Assembly (NCBI GenBank): GCA_001599815.1
Contig: BCIA01000002.1
Coordinates: 4,685,626 to 4,749,625 of the forward strand
DNA: 64,000 nucleotides
Origin: Furcasterigmium furcatum
Lineage: Eukaryota > Ascomycota > Sordariomycetes > Glomerellales > Plectosphaerellaceae
Direction: 5' to 3'
Translations under genes and position numbers: made by a program
The notes under the pieces: model-generated
Databases searched by the model: none
What the model was told of the DNA's origin: nothing
Seen by the model: only the letters and a program-made list of their open reading frames with translations
Shown: one piece after another, positions 33,466 through 45,213 of the stretch
Position numbering within the stretch: the stretch's first letter is position 1
How the letters are laid out: each line of letters opens with the position of its first letter

Positions 33466-34238
33466 CGTTGGATGCGCGGACAGTAGACGGTACCCAGGTG
33501 AGAAGACGCCTTGATAAGCCTGGGGACCGATTGAGGTTACTGCTGGGACCGGCGTCGAGGATATGTGTTGTGTGATAAGGAACAGACAGGTTTCCCCAAA
33601 TCGGCATCAAACGGGAGATCATCACGTCGCTTTCATGACATCGCGATGTGGCCGTCTAAACTGCCTCGTTGGGCAAGTTTAGCCCAGACCAATCGGCATC
33701 GGGGAATAGGTCGGTGGACGACGGACACGGACGATAACATGAGTCGCGGCTCTACCAAGTACAAGCCGGGCCGGACCACATCAGCTGAAGTTCGCCGTCG
33801 CCCAGGGGCGACAAGGGCTGCAACATGGCCTGTCCGATACAAAATACAGCCTGAGATTTGATTGGCTCATACACTTGCTATTTACGGTTAGGATGGTCTG
33901 TTCATGGATACCGGCAGCGCCGAGGCCGGAAGTGCAGCCGGCGGGAGAGGATAGCGGCGCTGATGCGGTATCATGACGAACAGGGATCAAAGGATTACTC
34001 CATGAGCTGTGGTCAAGACATGATAAGCATCATGAGCGGTTGCAAGTAGATGACTTCGCATGGTGGGGATCGGGCGCGCTATGCGGCCAATGTTGTTGCA
34101 GATGGCCGTCGGCTTCTGCTCCACGCAGAGACACGATTCGTGCATGATTTTCAAGATTGAGATGCAAGAGTGTATGAGATGTTCATATTATACAGTCTAC
34201 AAAGTGTCATCCGAGCCGGAATACATAGTAACAAGACT
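33466..34238. other. Intergenic, no gene supported
   Basis: Upstream region of the amidohydrolase and 3' flank of the MFS gene. Short frames on both strands lack motifs. Confidence 0.55.
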
Positions 34239-36157
34239 CTAATGAGCAGTTTCCCCACGCAACGCCTCATATCTGTTCTGGGTCGATTTTCGCATGGCCT
34301 TGCCGTAGATGATCATCGGGATAAAGAGGAACGCGATCGCCGAACTGATGCAGCCACAAATAATGAAAATATGAGTGAGGCTCATGGCCTCGAGCCATGG
34401 GACGATTCCGAAAGGTAGCGCGATAGTCGGCGCGTTGCGAATGAAGGTGATCAGCACGAATGAATCCGCGGTGACCTATCGATTGGTTAGCAACAGCACA
34501 ACATGACGAAGCGCATTGAGAGAGCTGTGGTCTGACCTCGGTGTACGCGTCCATTGACACTGTAAAGCACATGTCCAGAATGGCACCCATGCTGAACGAG
34601 TACATGGCGCCGCCAATGCTCGGGTAGATCCAGTGCATGCCCTGCTCAGCGTCAGTACATGCTATCAATACCAGTCTCGAGGATTCAAACTCACGCGATC
34701 AAGCGTCACACCGTACACAACAAGGCCCGCGCCCATGAGGACTGCTGGGAGCGCGAGGACGTACAGCCGAAACTCGGGCTCGAAGATGCCGTTGTTTCGC
34801 TTCGCAAGTCGCACGGCGAGCCAGTCTCCGAAAATGCCGCCGTACAGGCTGCCAATAAGGTTGCCGATAAAAGGGCCTACCAACATCAAGCCGACTCCTG
34901 CCGTGCCGAAGTTGTACGGAGGGCCGGAGAAGACGATAGGACTGACGCTGCTCAAGAGGACAAGGAAGAAAATTGCGTTGGCACACTGTATGGCCGTGAA
35001 CATAATGTGTGGCAGCGACGCCGTCTTAAAAGGTGTGACGAACGCCCCCCACAGGGGTTCAGGAGTGGATGTGACCAGGCGCATGCGCTGCCTGTATGAG
35101 TTCAGAGTCGGGGGCTGAGCAGCTCCGGCGGTTCGGGACGCCACTTGGGACACCGCGTCGCCTTCTACTGTCTCTGCCAATTTGGCTTGGGGATTTGCCT
35201 TCAAAATGCCCATGTCTTGCGCGTCAAGGCTTCCAGCCGATGTCTTGGATGCCTGTCCGACGCAGACTGGGAGGTACTTCGTCTCCTCAAAGAAGAAGAG
35301 GAAGATGACCGTCAAGATGCTGAGTACGATGGCAACCGTGTAGTACGACCATCGCCATCCCTGGCTCTCGGCTTGCACACCGGCGATGGTTGGAATTAGA
35401 GTGTTGCCGAGCATGACCGCAATGATGTACAGGCCGTTGGCAAAGCCGCGTTGGTGGACGAAGAACATGTCGGCGATCTGGGCGACGATTTTGGTCAGCT
35501 TTGGACACGGCCACTCGAGCGTTGCGTAGACACGTACCGTCATCTCGGCGATTGTCTCGTTCGAGGATCCAGCCAGCCCGAGAATTAGATTGGTGATGTA
35601 GACTTCGGCGGCAGTGTTCATCCGGGAGCTCCACCAGGCCGAGCCAGCAAGCACTGCCGTTGATACAACGTATGTGGATCGTCGTCCGTACTTTTTGGTG
35701 AAGGGCACAATGAAGAAGCAACCGACGGCTAGACCAGCAATGTTGCAAGCTAGGCCAGCATTCAGCTGGGCGTAGGTGAGCCCAAGGTCCACGGTCATCT
35801 GAGGCCAGAAAACGGTTTGAATGACGACGCTGTTCCTTTGGTGTCAGCGCGGTCTACTTGTAGCGGAATGGTGGCAGCGTACACAGTAAAGATGGCGATG
35901 GTCAGAGCGTAGACAAAAGTCACGTTGACGGCTTTGCGGACGTTACTCCAGTTCTGAGGGATGAGTTAGAGACGAAACTCTGAGGCATGGCAGATGAGAC
36001 ATACCAGTGGATCGTTTGGGTCATTTGTTGGTTCTGGGACGAGGATGAGCGTCTCCGACTCTGTTCTCGCGGTCAGCCATGGCCGCTTGTGGTCCGATGG
36101 TCGTGGAGTCTTATTGACCTGATAGCAGACGGGAAGTACCCGGCGGCATGTCGCCAT
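34239..36157 (-). CDS. MFS drug:H+ antiporter-type transporter, 6 exons
   Basis: Exons: 36157..36005, 35953..35883, 35829..35538, 35477..34695, 34641..34537 and 34475..34239 (546 residues; introns 51-61 bp). After a polar N-terminus come PNDPLNWSNVRK and about 12 hydrophobic segments. Motifs include TKKYGRRSTYVVS (motif A-like), NETIAEMTIADMFFVHQRG, GWRWSYYTV, FEETKYLP and the C-terminal SFVLITFIRNAP. This layout is typical of fungal DHA1-like transporters, several of which lie in metabolite clusters. Substrate unknown. Each intron is needed to restore a family block (for instance ETIAEMT joined to IADMFF). The first ATG is less certain: the N-terminal 20 residues do not resemble homologues. 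Confidence 0.86.
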
Positions 36158-36657
36158 CAGATGCAGTCCGTTCGGGATCCATCTTTGACAAAGTTTTGGA
36201 AGAATCCAGTTGTGTTCAAAGCAGTGAAGGGCGACCCTTGGTCGATAGGATGGGTGAATGTGAACGAGCGAGGCTCATCAAAGAGGGCGGCCATCCTGTC
36301 TTTTAGTATCGACAACCCAGCCATGCACGCTTAGCCTGCTGAGGCGAGTGTTTTGCCAGCGCAAGGGCACTGATAAGGGTGTGGAACGTGGTGAATGCAA
36401 TCCTCGTGATAGCCAGAATCCGGGGCTGCGCTTAGGGGCTCGAGAGATTGCGGGCAATGCTGCCATTGGACGCGTGTAGAGTTGCCTGATCGGTACTAGT
36501 CCCGGACACGCCTAAAACCAAGCTCCCTATTTGTGATCGGCCAGGTGATGCTCGCCCACTGTTCCTGTCACTGGGAGAGATACGCAGGCTGAGCCTCGGA
36601 CAAGGTCCCTGCTTGAAGGGTTCTCCCTTCGACCGATGTTGTCTTGCATGGGACTTC
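36158..36657. other. Intergenic, no gene supported
   Basis: 500 bases between same-strand MFS and regulator genes. Nothing recognised. Confidence 0.55.
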
Positions 36658-38248
36658 TCAAAAGGTGGCGAGCTCTACACCTCGTTTCCGGGCCTGCTCG
36701 TCAACGTCGTACATGTTGTCAGACGTGTCCTGAGCTTCATCAAGCATTGCCTCAACAGTCCGGGCGTTTTCCGTAGCGCCGTACGGTTGGCACACCTGCT
36801 TCACTCTTTTCAAGACGTCCATCCAGTGCCTCTCACCCTGTAGCACAGCCACCTCGAGACGCGCCGCCATGTAGGGGTAGCAGACGGAGTTGGCGGCGAG
36901 GACGTTGGCGTATTCCGGGCGCGTGCTCGTCTCGCAAAGGGCATCCAGGCAGGCAACCAGCCGGGCTACGAGCACCTCTGCCGCAGGCTTAGGTGGACCG
37001 GCCGGCGGCTGGGCTCCCAGGCTTGCGCGGTCGGCGCTGCGCACCCTTCGACCGACCAGGACGCCGGCAATTCGATAGGCTTCCCACAGGTGGCAAAAGG
37101 GCACTTCTCCCACCTCACCCGGCCAGGCCAGGAAGGCCTCTTCCGCGGAGTCGTCCTCAATCGTGGCGAAGATGTCAAGGAGCGTCCGAGGCAAGCCAGA
37201 CAGCGGCTCGATACCGCCCTTCACACGACCTGCCGAAGATGCCGCCTGGGCGTCTCTCATGCGTGACCAGATGCCGAGACTCCGGCCACTGCGCCCTCTG
37301 ACGAAGGTTGGAAGGTCCATGACCGCTATTGCCTCGAACGTGAAGTCTACGGCCGGGTGGTTGACCCGGGTGCTGCTGGACAGGTTGCCGGGTACGTCGT
37401 AGACGTTGACCATGTGCTCGAGCAAAGCCGACCACGGGATCCCCTGGAACAGCTACCGTGCTGGTTAGTTGATCCGGAGCACGGCGAGATGGGCACGTGC
37501 AAGTTTGACTCGACGGTACGCGGGACTAAACTTACATTCAGAGTACAGATGAACAAGCCCGCATACAGAACACCGGCGTCGAGCGAGCCATCGTAGTGCT
37601 CAAGCTGCCGTCTAAAGAGGGCCACCCCGCGGGTGCTGTACCCCTCGAACTTCGGTCCCGAGTCATCCTGTCTGGTGATGTAGAGGTGCATCGCGGCGAT
37701 GATGCAGCGTAGTGTTTCCGACTCGAGCGCTACCTGGTAAACTTGCTCGGCGAACGGACTGTCGCGGTGTGTCGAGTAGAGATAGAAAATAGTATCTTTC
37801 GAAACTACAACAGTCAGCTGCACCCAGGACGTGCAACGACGCGCCTGGACTCACATTCTCGCAAAAGTCTGTGCTCTTCGGACTCTTCGGCTGGTTCAAA
37901 CCGCTGCGACGTTGGGAGGAGCTGCCGCGGTGCCGGATGTATCTGGACGTGACCCTGTGCAGCAGGTCTGCGTGGCCTTGGACTTGCCAGCGGTCGTGAT
38001 GGCGCCAATGTGCGCGCTGCTTGGGTGATTGCGCTGCTTCTCGGAGTTGCTTGGGAAGCCGAGTCGATTGCGGGCCTGGTCGCTCTGGCACCCTGCCCTC
38101 TGGTTGCGCCAGTATCCCAACGGAGAATGATGTCGTAGCCCTCGCACTCGAGACCCTGGGCCTCGCATGCCAGACAGGTTGGCCTACGCTCATCACATTT
38201 GCGGTGTCGTCGCTTGCATGTTGTGCAGCCCCTTCGCGACCGAGACAT
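36658..38248 (-). CDS. Zn2Cys6 transcription factor (Fungal_trans_2 type)
   Basis: Three exons: 38248..37855, 37804..37536 and 37452..36658 (introns 50 and 83 bp), giving 485 residues. The zinc cluster is at the very N-terminus (residues 8-35): CTTCKRRHRKCDERRPTCLAC, then EGLEC-like spacing, C-x2-C-x6-C-x5-C-x2-C-x6-C. A Ser/Pro/Arg-rich linker follows. The rest is the regulatory domain type that starts near LLREFSKDTIFYLYS and has RQLEHYDGSLDAGVLYAGLFICTLN. It acts in the nucleus; targets unknown. It lies between an MFS permease and the GMC oxidase, either of which may be a target. Confidence 0.9.
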
Positions 38249-38898
38249 TTTGGTCCCAGTTGCCTAGTCGTTCGCATTGAGGCATTGGCGGACTTGATAC
38301 GAGGTGCGCCGGGCGGTGTGCAGGTTCATCCCAAGGGTCGTAGAGCGATGACGGATTTCAGGATGACGGGACCTATTCCAACAGTCGGGTGCCCAGCAGT
38401 TTCGTCCCGTCAGCCCTGTTAGCGGCCGCGGTGGCCTGAGGCCTCCGCTACTACTTACTAGTAGTATGTACCACCCAGTTCACCCAGATCAACTCCCGCG
38501 ACGCGTCATTGTATTTCTACAGAAAGATTCGCAGCTATGTTGATATGAACGGCTTTGACGACTAAATTTCACTCTCTAGTCGCTGTCGTTGCTAGAGTAA
38601 ATCTAATACATGCCCGCCTCGATGCCCTCAGCTTATGTAGCTCCTGATGACTTCCAGTTCAAGGCCCTGACTGAGTGTGAAACGCTTAGAAGGTGTGGGA
38701 CTTCGGTATTTCTTGCTAAGTCACCCCGAAGCCACTATGGTCACCGATCGCGTGAGAGCCTACCCCGATTGCCCAGCCTGACACCGGCCGGGGTGATATA
38801 AAGCGGCGGCAAGAGATGACCGTTGAGAGAGCACTTGACGCAACTTTGTCGTGTTATAATGCCATCCGCGTCTCCTGCCATTGACCGGCAAGTTATAG
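38249..38898. other. Intergenic, no gene supported
   Basis: Upstream region of the regulator and 3' flank of the GMC oxidase gene. Contains an AT-rich part near 38.5-38.6 kb; no gene. Confidence 0.55.
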
Positions 38899-40902
38899 TC
38901 AAACTGACCTCCGAATACCAAGCTCCCGGATAATGATGTCGGCTGCTTTCTCTCCGACAACCATGGCGGTGTTGTTCGTATTCGCGCCCACGTTCATGGG
39001 CGGGATGCTCAAATCTGCGAGCTTCAATCCCTTAGTCCCCCAGACATTCAAGTTCTCGTCGACGACCCCGTTCTCCGCGCGAGGCGCCATCTTGGCCGTC
39101 GCGATCGAGTGCCACGTTGTGTTCACGTTCTCGCGAACCCACTGCTCAATGGCCCTGTCATCCTCGGCCGAGTACTCAATGGCCTTCACGTCGCTAGGAG
39201 GCCCGTTGACGGCTATGCTAGCAGCCGCGGAGCCCTCGGGGAAGCAGGGGTGGCCGGCAGCCAGCTCCGCCTTGAACATCTGCGTGCGGCGAATGATCTC
39301 CCGCTGCTTCTTGTAAGCCCACACGAGCTTCTTCAGGTCGATATCATGTTCGTCTGTCAGGTAGCCGGGGTCGAAGTCGAGGGGGTCGGTGAGTTCTGGG
39401 CCGGTGATGTGCATGTGGCCGCGTGAGTAGGGGTAGGCACTGTAAGCCCCGACAGTGATGTATGCGGTCTCGGGTACGCTCGAGGGGTCGCCGAGGAAGC
39501 TGCCAACTATGGTTAGTATGACACATTCCTTACGGACCGTGGCCAGCGTCAGACTCACCATGACACCACACCCATTAGCATAAGAGGTCTGTCTGGGGCG
39601 TCCCTGAAGTCCCTGTCCCAGGCCGCCTGGAACTCCGGACCAAGTGCAGCAACATCTTCATCCGAGGGCCGCAGCTTGCTGCATACATCAATCGAATTCC
39701 ACCCGAGATGCGGATCCTTCTTGTCAATCACCTCCTGCCGGCCGGCCGGGTTCCTCAAAATCTGATCGATGGTATCACCCGGCCCCAAGTTGGACACGTA
39801 CGGAAACAAGACCAGATGATGATCCTGATAGTCGCGACCGACCCCAGGCAGGTCCACGAGCACAGGGACGCCAGCCTTCTCCAGCACCTGGGGATCGCCG
39901 AGTCCGGACCTCTCCAGCACAGGAGGCGTGCCGCACGCGCCGCAGGAGACGACCACCAACTTGCGGGCCTTGACCTGCCTCTTCGGATACTTGGTCGATC
40001 CGATGCAGGGCTGGAGCTCTGGGTTCGGGGTGTATTCGACGCCCACGGCGCGCTTGTCGTCGTCGAGCAGAATCCGAATGACCTTTGACTCGACGAGGAC
40101 GTGCAGATTCGGGTACCTTTCGGAGTCCATCTTGTCGTGAAGATACACACGGGCTGTGTCCTGCCGTTTTCCCTCTTTGCTAACGGTTCGCAGCCAGCGG
40201 CTTACGCCATCGTTGGCATCCAGAGACTGCAGGTCTTTGATCTCGGGCCAGCCCAGCTCGCCAGCAGCTTTGATGAACTCATCCGGAGGAGCTTGAGAGC
40301 GAAAGGTTCCTCCTGACACATGGACGGGGCCACTGTCGCCGTGGACTGATTTGTCGCCTGGGCCATGATAGGTTTCGAGCTTAGACGCCGTCAGCATGCC
40401 CGTCTTCAATCTCTAGATGGAATGGTGCTTGGGAACCTTTTTCAGGAACGGCAGGAGCTCGTCGGCAGACCATCCGGGCGTCTTCCACGAGTCAAAGTCG
40501 GAGCGCTGGGCGCGGGTGTACATCATGAAGTTGATCGACGAGCCTCCCCCGAGCACGCCGCCCGAGGGCACGATCAGCTCGCGGCCCGCGCACTTCTCCG
40601 ACTTGTTGGCGGCCTTGTAGAAGATGGCTGTCTTGCTCGTCGGCTGCAGATGGTCGAGGAAGAAGACCGGGTTCTCGATGCTTGGATTACCCCGGTTGTC
40701 CTGCCCGCCCTCGATCACAAGGATCGCGAGGTTCGGGTCGGCCTCGGCCAGGCGGCCGGCGACAATGCACGCCGCCGTGCCCCCTTTGCTCTTGTTAGAA
40801 GGCACTGGAACAGCTTGGGGGGCGATTCGAGGAGACCTTACCTCCCGCAATGATCACGTCCACCTCATTGAGATCGTCTGCGAGCTTGGTGTATACGCCC
40901 AT
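38899..40902 (-). CDS. GMC oxidoreductase, alcohol oxidase-like
   Basis: Four exons: 40902..40842, 40783..40437, 40379..39559 and 39499..38899 (introns 58, 57 and 59 bp), giving 609 residues. The FAD dinucleotide-binding motif is formed across the first intron (VDVIIAGGGTAACIVAGRL). GMC signatures follow: GGVLGGGSSINFMMYTR and SCGACGTPPVLERSGLG. Near the C-terminus, TTWHSIATAKMAPR carries the catalytic His and NVGANTNNTAMVVGEKAADII the second active-site residue. The sequence is closest in character to fungal alcohol (methanol-type) oxidases, which make aldehyde and H2O2. A C-terminal SKL-type peroxisome signal is absent (it ends RRSV). A frame open to 41091 gives an alternative start, but GMC enzymes of this group begin close to the FAD motif. 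Confidence 0.9.
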
Positions 40903-41488
40903 GATGAGTTCGGATGTCTCGACTGACTTGGGATGGGAAAGAAAGAATGAGATGAGGGGAACATCCAGGAACGGCCCATAACCTTCTCGTATTTGTTTAT
41001 GGGACCGGGGCATCAGCCGCTCCCGAGGAGATACTGACGCTAATCTTCTCTCCTTTGTATGACCACATGATCCCCAGCTCGTCTTCCTCATCCTCTCCTT
41101 TCCCTTCTCCTCACTCTACTAGCGTCGGCAAGTAGTCCTCTTCCCCGCCCCCGTGCAACCCACACGCCGGGAGGATGCCGGTGGCAGGAGCCAGCATCCG
41201 GGTGATCGGTTTCCCCGCAGTCTCAATGTTACACCGGCCACTCCCAAGGCCTGGGCCTCTCAGCCATCGACGCTAGATGCCTTTGGCCGAGGCAAGTGCC
41301 TGAAGACTAGATCTGTGCCGGGGAGGTCCTTCGCTGGGACCTCCTAGGGAAGGGGGATCACTGTAAACTCAGAGTTCGGCTCAAAGGTTGTTGGTTTCAG
41401 GCTTATCTCTCTCGGCAAGACGTACAAAGCAGAAAGGGCTTGGATGCTCGGATTCCTTGGTAACACTACCTAATGCTGACCTAGGCGA
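40903..41488. other. Intergenic, no gene supported
   Basis: Promoter region of the GMC oxidase gene; pyrimidine-rich near 41.05-41.12 kb on the plus strand. No gene. Confidence 0.55.
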
Positions 41489-42457
41489 CTATCGCGCCAA
41501 TATGTAATGGTCAGTCGCCCAGCCGCTGGCTGACGCGGAATGGACAATGACCTTGAAAGGAGTAAGGACACGCGCGGTCCGTGAGCGGTCTGCCCTCTCC
41601 AACTCGCCGAGGCCCGTGATCAGCATCCCGCCGCCCTCGGGCGACGCCGCACGCGCGACCGGGCCATCATCTTCATGGATGGTGGCGGCGATGATGTTCC
41701 AGAAACCCTGTTGGCTCCTCCTCCTGATCTCCTCTCCCTCGAGGAACCTCAGCAGCCTCATCGTCTTCCGCACGCTCCAGATGCCCTCTCTGTCGCACCC
41801 CTCGACCTCGTACCCCTCGAGCCACCCCTCGATCCAGGCCCGCAGCCGCCTGTCCGCGGTCCACCGGTACGCCCCGATGACGGCCGGCATCATCCCGTGC
41901 CCGAAGGCGTCGGCCTCGGCGTNCCCCTTCGGCGACAGCCCCGCCGCGATGCGGCAGATGTGCAGCGCCGTCGCCTCCGTGTCGGGAGGGGTGACGCGCT
42001 CGGCGCCGTGGACGTACCGCGTCCTCGCCCGCATGCGAGCGCACAGGAAGTGCGCGTAGTCGACGGCGGAGACGTACGGGTCCGCGGCGCTCGGGAAGGT
42101 CAGCGGCATCACGGCCAACGCCTTTCCGCCCTCTCCGCCGTGGAATACCGGCTCTTCGACACCCGTGTCGACGGGAAGCTCTGTCGCCGGCAAGGCGGAC
42201 TGCCACGACGCAAGACGAGCGTCGAGCTGCTCCGTCTTCCGTGCCCACCGGGCCTGCGAGCCCGGGCTCGCGCGCGACTTGATCTCCCTTGCCAATGTCG
42301 CGGACGAGCGCGAGCAGCCGGTCGCGCTGGCTCTCGGTCCGGGAGACCATCGTGGAGAGCTTAGGGCGATTCCCGGGTTGAAGTCCCGGCGGCGGGAGAT
42401 GGAGAACTCGTCGTTGTGCATCTCGAGGAGAAGCACCATTCGCGCGAAGGCGTGCAC
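41489..42457 (-). pseudogene. C-terminal part of a fungal regulator, DNA-binding end missing
   Basis: An open minus-strand frame of about 320 codons begins without a proper start (GTG; the first ATG is the seventh codon). It reads like the regulatory half of a fungal Zn-cluster protein: PLVHAFARMVLLLEMHNDEF, SAVDYAHFLCARMRARTRY, LHICRIAAGLSP and EGIWSVRKTMRLLRFLEG. No C-x2-C-x6-C cluster is found upstream. There the sequence passes at about 42.5-42.6 kb into an ABC transporter fragment on the other strand. The gene therefore looks truncated at its 5' end. One codon contains an undetermined base (N at 41923). The family call is moderate; a truncated hypothetical gene is the alternative. Confidence 0.5.
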
Positions 42458-42586
42458 GAGGGGCCACCCGTGCCGTCGCTGCGGTCCTGGTCCCTTCGCG
42501 CCCCCGATGCTAGAGCGAGGACGTCCGGTGCCCCGAACATCCTTGGGAGCTCGGGCGTGTCAGAGTCTGGGGGGCCCGGGGACAGG

Positions 42587-44444
42587 ATGCGGGCGCGGCA
42601 GTCGGAGCAGCCAGCCCACACCGCAACGGAGCCAGTCCTGCAAGGTCTCATTGGGAAGCTGTACGCGCTGGAATACATGAAGCTGTTTGGCCCTCGGTGG
42701 TTCCTGGCACTCCTATGTGGAGCTGTACTGAGCGTCCAGGCTGTGGACGTCATCATGTCATTCTGGTTGACAGTTTGGTCAGGGGCAACGCAGTAAGCCA
42801 CCGCAGGGCATTCGCCGACTTGGTACCTTCTCATCTACGGAGGACTCGGCGGATTGCCACTGACTCTGGCCTGTTTGGCTTCGATCGTATTCTTCGGGGG
42901 CGCGCTTCAAGCAAGCCGCATCGAGCATCGGCATCTGGTCGCGTCTGTTTTCGGGGCAACCTTCTCCTGGATCACTGCCACACCCGCAGGACAGATACTG
43001 AATCGTTTCTCGGCCGACACTTTCTCTCTCGACAATACGGTGACCGAGCTGCTGAAGCAGGTTGTCGACAACTCCCTCGCAATTGCCTTCCGCTTGGTTG
43101 CCGTCTCGTCGGTGCTGCCGACGTTCCTCGCTCCGGCCATGCTTCTCCTCGGCCTCGGCATGTTCACCGGACAAGTTTACCTATACGGGTCCACGGCATC
43201 AAAGAGAATCTATGCTGCAAGCATGTCGCCGTTGCTCGGAGACATTACGGATTCCATCACTGGGATCGAGGTGATCCGGGCCCACGGGGTGCAGCACTCC
43301 TGTGGTCAGCAATTCATTCGCTCTCTCGAGGCCTATCTTCGAGGATGGGAAGCCGTCAGCGGTTGTCAGAGGTGTTTCGCAGTACGCATGGACATGCTTG
43401 CCGGCCTCATCTCTCTATCGACGGCAGTTTTGGCTCTGCGGACGGTCGACGTGACCCCCGAAGTGGTCGGGTTCAGCATGACGAGTTCCGTTACCTTGTG
43501 TTCTGCCTTGCTGTGTAGGTCTCCGCCCCCATTTACGTGCCTGGTATTTCGGAAGAGCAAGCTAACAAAATGGCGAAGATGCGATCTATGTGCCCAATCT
43601 GCTTGAAGTCGAAATGAGCAGTTTCCAGCGCATCGAGGAATACATCCACCACACACCCCAGGAACAGCGCGCCACCAGCGACACGCCGTTGTCGCTTCCT
43701 CCCACGGGCTGGCCTGCTGATGGCTGGGTGGAATTGCGCCGCGTGACGGCCAGCTGGGCCGCGGATTCAGTCCCGGTGCTCTGGGATGTCGATTTATGCG
43801 TCAAGCCGGGGACTCGAGTGGCCATCGTCGGCCGGTCTGGCAGTGGCAAAAGTTCTCTCGCAGCGACAATCCTGCGGCTGACGACACAGCTGCGCGGTGA
43901 GATCGTGATTGACGGCATTGACATCAGCCAAGTCGACCTGTCCGTTCTGAGACGCAGAATCAATTTCATCCCCCAAGACCCAACTCTCTTCGCTGGAACT
44001 ATCCGGCACAACATCGACTTTCTCGGAGGGCGGACCGATGATGTTCTTCAGGGCTTGTTAGACGCCGTTATGAGTGGTCCGGGGGGCACCTGGTCGCTTG
44101 ACCGCGTCATCGAGGCCAACGGGTCGAATCTCTCCCAGGGCGAGCGGCAGCTGGTGGCTGTGGTGCGGGCACTCGCGTCCGACTCCCGCATCCTCATCAT
44201 CGACGAAGCGACGGCCAATCTCGACGCCGAGAGCGAGTCTCGCATCCAACGGGTCCTGAGAGAGAGATGCCACGACAGAACGGTCATCGCCATAGCCCAC
44301 AAGCTGTCGACGGTGGTGGATTTTGACAAGGTCGTTGTCCTGGACCAGGGAAAGTTCTTGGAGGAGGGCGACCCGAGGGACCTCATCGACTCTGGCGCAG
44401 GGCATTTCTGGAGGCTTTGGCAAGACCACAGAGCCAACATTTGA
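42587..44444 (+). pseudogene. C-terminal half of an ABC-C (MRP-type) transporter, with in-frame stop
   Basis: Two exons, 42587..43514 and 43579..44444 (intron 64 bp), 597 codons. They encode the second membrane domain (YMKLFGPRWFLALLCGAVL, ATPAGQILNRFSADTFSLDN) and the second nucleotide-binding domain: Walker A GRSGSGKSS, signature LSQGERQL and Walker B RILIIDEATANLD. The first membrane and nucleotide-binding domains are absent; upstream DNA belongs to a regulator fragment on the other strand. A TAA at 42794-42796 interrupts the frame between WSGATQ and ATAGHSPTWYLLIYGG, and no intron removes it while keeping the frame. The rest is well preserved, so decay may be recent. A short product starting after the stop is conceivable but unlikely to be a working exporter. 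Confidence 0.82.
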
Positions 44445-45213
44445 AGGGCGAGGCCGAATATTCACACGTCCAACGGCAGTTCAGCTCGGGGGTCTCGACT
44501 TTGTCGTCAAATGGATTTCTATTCCTTGAGGAGCTCATCTCGACGGACTTATGAGGAGATAAAAAGGGGGCCGGGAACTAACCGGCCTCTATATATGGAT
44601 ACTTATAAATAGAGAAATAATAGCCATGTAATACATATCGTCTCCGCGGTATACTAGTGCTTTTATTCCTCCTCCTATGATTGCCATGTCTGTACCCGTC
44701 CTCGCTGGAAGGAAGTCACATGGAAGCTGGCAAAAGTCCAGGGGTGCCGGATCGGGGCGCCCTTCCGGGTGGAGACGGGATGCAACGGTCATCGTCCGAC
44801 TCCTCCCAGGGTCTCGCTCGATCGGATGGTCAACTGATCAGCTGCATTGGGAAGGGCTCATGCGGCGTGCCTGAAGGGCTATTGGCTCCTGAATTCAAAT
44901 GGCGCGTGGTTGGTTCCTCTGTCCCGACGGTCTGGTTACGCTAATCTTTCAGCCCTCCGAGGCAGGTGATACGACTCTTGGCGGCACATCACCAGACAGA
45001 ATCATTGGCCAACGTCCGCGCGATTAACAGACCTCATTTCAGTTTCCTGGCAAGTCACAAGGTGGTCGATGCATCGTTGCGGAGTGTTTGCGACATGCTG
45101 CGAGTAAACGGTGAGGCCGAACGATGATGTTTTATTAATTTGTGGCATGCATGCACGATTACGCCTTCGCTAGGAGGCCCCGTATGATAGCAGGCAGGTA
45201 CTAGTGACATGAG
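44445..45213. other. Convergent 3' region, one short hairpin
   Basis: 769 bases between the ABC fragment (plus) and the secreted GPI-type gene (minus). GGCCGG (44569-44574) and CCGGCC (44582-44587) form a 6-bp inverted repeat with a 7-base loop, followed by TATATATGG. No gene recognised. Confidence 0.55.

Noticed and set aside
42416..42586. Upstream extension of the ABC frame to an ATG at 42416
   Set aside because: This text is the antisense of the regulator fragment and has no ABC character; transporter similarity begins only around 42.6 kb.
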